Both the position numbers and the translations under genes were made by a program. The notes under the pieces are model-generated. The model was not told where the DNA came from, searched no databases, and saw only the letters and a list, made by a program, of their open reading frames with translations. Below are positions 5,918 through 6,311 of a DNA stretch of 6,311 nucleotides, in pieces. The DNA is from Mediannikoviicoccus sp037890055 (lineage in GTDB: Bacteria; Bacillota; Clostridia; Tissierellales; Peptoniphilaceae), in NCBI GenBank assembly GCA_037890055.1, contig JBBKBD010000037.1; one strand, 5' to 3'. Position 1 is the first letter of the stretch; every line of letters starts with the position of its first letter.

Positions 5918-5980
5918 GAGATTCTTCGACTTCAATTTTTGCTAAGCAAAAATTTTCGCTCAGAATGACACAGCGAGATG
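5918..5980 (+). repeat. REP-like unit A (interrupted)
   Basis: GAGATTCTTCGACTTC (5918-5933) and TTCGCTCAGAATGACACAGCG (5955-5975, listed here only as the second half) are the halves of a REP-like unit, followed by AGATG. A 21-bp palindrome lies between them, flanked by TTC on both sides. The unit aligns with unit B at 6204-6247, sharing GAGAT, TTCGACT, CGCTCA, ATGACA and AGCG in order. Confidence 0.6.
5934..5954. repeat. 21-bp palindrome lying inside REP-like unit A
   Basis: AATTTTTGCT and AGCAAAAATT flank a single central A, a perfect inverted repeat (9-bp stem, TAA loop when folded). TTC occurs directly on each side (5931-5933 and 5955-5957). Removing 24 bases leaves the continuous unit CGACTTCGCTCAG. 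Confidence 0.65.
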
Positions 5981-5998
5981 TAATCATTCCAAGCTACA

Positions 5999-6011
5999 GT
6001 GCCGAAGGCAC
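5999..6011. repeat. GTGCC-GAA-GGCAC mini-hairpin
   Basis: A 5-bp GC-rich stem with a GAA loop lies four bases before the 6015-6040 hairpin. Both are enclosed by AAGCT (5991-5995) and AGCTT (6041-6045), which could close a three-way junction. Confidence 0.5.
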
Positions 6012-6014
6012 AAA

Positions 6015-6040
6015 GTAGAAAATCCAACAAGATTTTCTAC
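6015..6040 (-). repeat. 26-nt hairpin, copy 2 (loop CAACAA), inverted relative to copy 1
   Basis: Arms GTAGAAAATC (6015-6024) and GATTTTCTAC (6031-6040) form a perfect 10-bp stem with loop CAACAA. Compared with the reverse complement of copy 1, only stem positions 2 and 25 differ (A-T there, T-A here), so pairing is kept. The loop is exactly complementary to the loop of copy 1. Confidence 0.75.
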
Positions 6041-6050
6041 AGCTTACATT

Positions 6051-6103
6051 GGGGTTTGGGGTATCCCCAAGTCGTTGGGAGGTAAAGGGGGTTCCCAAGG
6101 GGG
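6051..6103 (+). repeat. G-rich block with two TTGGG-type hairpins
   Basis: Five G tracts lie on the plus strand: 6051-6054, 6058-6061, 6077-6079, 6087-6091 and 6099-6103. Two stems use them: TTGGGG-TAT-CCCCAA (6056-6070) and TTGGGA (6075-6080) with TCCCAA (6093-6098). A G-quadruplex is possible on paper but competes with the hairpins. A plus-strand TATAAT at 6119-6124 lacks a -35. Confidence 0.5.
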
Positions 6104-6139
6104 AATAAAAAGATGCAATATAATAGAAATAAAAAGGTA

Positions 6140-6156
6140 GTAGGGTGTAACCCTAC
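6140..6156. repeat. GTAGGGT..ACCCTAC palindrome
   Basis: GTAGGGTGTAACCCTAC is a perfect 7-bp stem with a GTA loop. It resembles GTAGGTCTGTAACCTAC at 4160-4176, sharing GTAGG, TGTAACC and CTAC, and GTAGGGTGACACCTAC at 6265-6280. TAATATATTA, a perfect palindrome, follows at 6161-6170. Confidence 0.65.
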
Positions 6157-6182
6157 AAAATAATATATTATGAGACTTTTGC

Positions 6183-6205
6183 CGAGATTTTCAAAGAAAA
6201 TCTCG
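6183..6205. repeat. CGAGATTTTC..GAAAATCTCG palindrome abutting REP-like unit B
   Basis: A perfect 10-bp stem (6183-6192 with 6196-6205) has an AAA loop. CGAGAT occurs at 6183-6188 and again at 6204-6209, where unit B begins; removing 6189-6209 (21 bases) would leave a continuous CCGAGATGTTTCGAC. The GATTTTC/GAAAATC core is shared with the 26-nt hairpins at 5818 and 6015. Confidence 0.65.
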
Positions 6206-6247
6206 AGATGTTTCGACTCGCTGTCGCTCGCTCAACATGACAGAGCG
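6204..6247 (+). repeat. REP-like unit B
   Basis: CGAGATGTTTCGACTCGC (6204-6221) followed by TGTCGCTCGCTCAACATGAC and AGAGCG aligns with unit A. Where unit A carries a 21-bp palindrome, unit B has extra CGCTGTCGCT-type sequence, so the middle of the unit is the variable part. Confidence 0.6.
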
Positions 6248-6264
6248 GAAGGTCGATATACTTC

Positions 6265-6280
6265 GTAGGGTGACACCTAC
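6265..6280. repeat. Degenerate GTAGGGTGACACCTAC palindrome
   Basis: GTAGG and CCTAC pair as a 5-bp stem around GTGACA. It is the weakest of three GTAGG..CCTAC palindromes in the window. Confidence 0.45.
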
Positions 6281-6297
6281 ATCAACAAATGTTTGCC

Positions 6298-6311
6298 GCC
6301 TTTTTAAAGGC
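6298..6311. repeat. GCCTTT..AAAGGC inverted repeat at the window edge
   Basis: GCCTTT (6298-6303) and AAAGGC (6306-6311) flank TT. It may be part of a larger palindrome or a terminator cut by the window end. Confidence 0.35.

Larger units (their letters stand above)
5750..6311. other. Repeat-rich intergenic mosaic without a supported gene
   Basis: About 560 bases hold no reading frame with family resemblance or a ribosome site. They carry at least nine small palindromes, two copies of a REP-like unit (5918-5980 and 6204-6247), a G-rich segment (6051-6103) and three or more GAGAT(G) boxes next to palindromes. The stretches 5751-5779 and 5847-5915 show no clear structure beyond AT-richness and a trivial ATAC/GTAT inverted repeat near 5906-5915. 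The block probably continues past the window end. It resembles the composite REP/MITE-type intergenic arrays of clostridial genomes; that is inference, since other copies in this genome cannot be seen. Confidence 0.7.

Noticed and set aside
6102..6130. Plus-strand promoter at TATAAT 6119-6124
   Set aside because: The -35 position reads CAAGGG and no gene follows within the window.
6170..6268. Plus-strand 32-codon frame beginning MRLLPRFSKK and including FDSLSLAQHDRAEG
   Set aside because: It runs straight through the 6183-6205 palindrome and REP-like unit B, has no ribosome site, and looks like translated repeat rather than a gene.
5780..6280. CRISPR-like array or integron attC-type cassette sites
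   Set aside because: The palindromes differ in sequence and spacing, no constant repeat alternates with spacers, and no cas or integrase gene is present.

Overview
The window looks like chromosome of a low-GC Gram-positive bacterium. It is AT-rich with A/T-ending codons (AGA arginine), has strong GGGAGG-type ribosome sites, TATAAT boxes and a U-tract terminator. The repeat style and proteins would suit an anaerobic clostridial or Peptoniphilaceae-like organism, but that is inference and no species can be named.

Layout. Positions 12-4050 hold three leftward (minus-strand) genes, read right to left: a HerA/FtsK-type ATPase of the DUF853 (YjgR) family, a group II PLP-dependent amino acid decarboxylase, and a family 2 glycosyltransferase. 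Each has a TATAAT box just upstream. A clear terminator separates the decarboxylase from the glycosyltransferase. No terminator lies in the 46-bp gap between the ATPase and the decarboxylase, so those two may be partly co-transcribed. The three products do not form a recognisable pathway.

Positions 4245-5728 are a complete IS3-family, IS150-group insertion sequence. It has 25-bp imperfect inverted repeats with TG/CA ends, a GGT target duplication, orfA, a textbook -1 frameshift signal (A AAA AAG, 6-nt spacer, 11-bp stem), and orfB with an intact DD(35)E triad. It sits inside a palindrome: joining the flanks across one GGT copy restores a hairpin of 11 + 7 bp, and the insertion lies at the top of its right arm.

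Positions 5729-6311 contain no convincing gene. They are a dense mosaic of small palindromes: two copies of one REP-like unit (GAGAT..TTCGACT..CGCTCA..ATGACA.AGCG), short palindromes that appear to interrupt or abut those units, a pair of 26-nt hairpins in opposite orientation whose six-base loops are perfectly complementary, a G-rich hairpin block, and GTAGG..CCTAC palindromes related to one left of the IS. This block, together with the IS targeting of a palindrome, is the part most worth following up. The three protein genes are ordinary members of known families.
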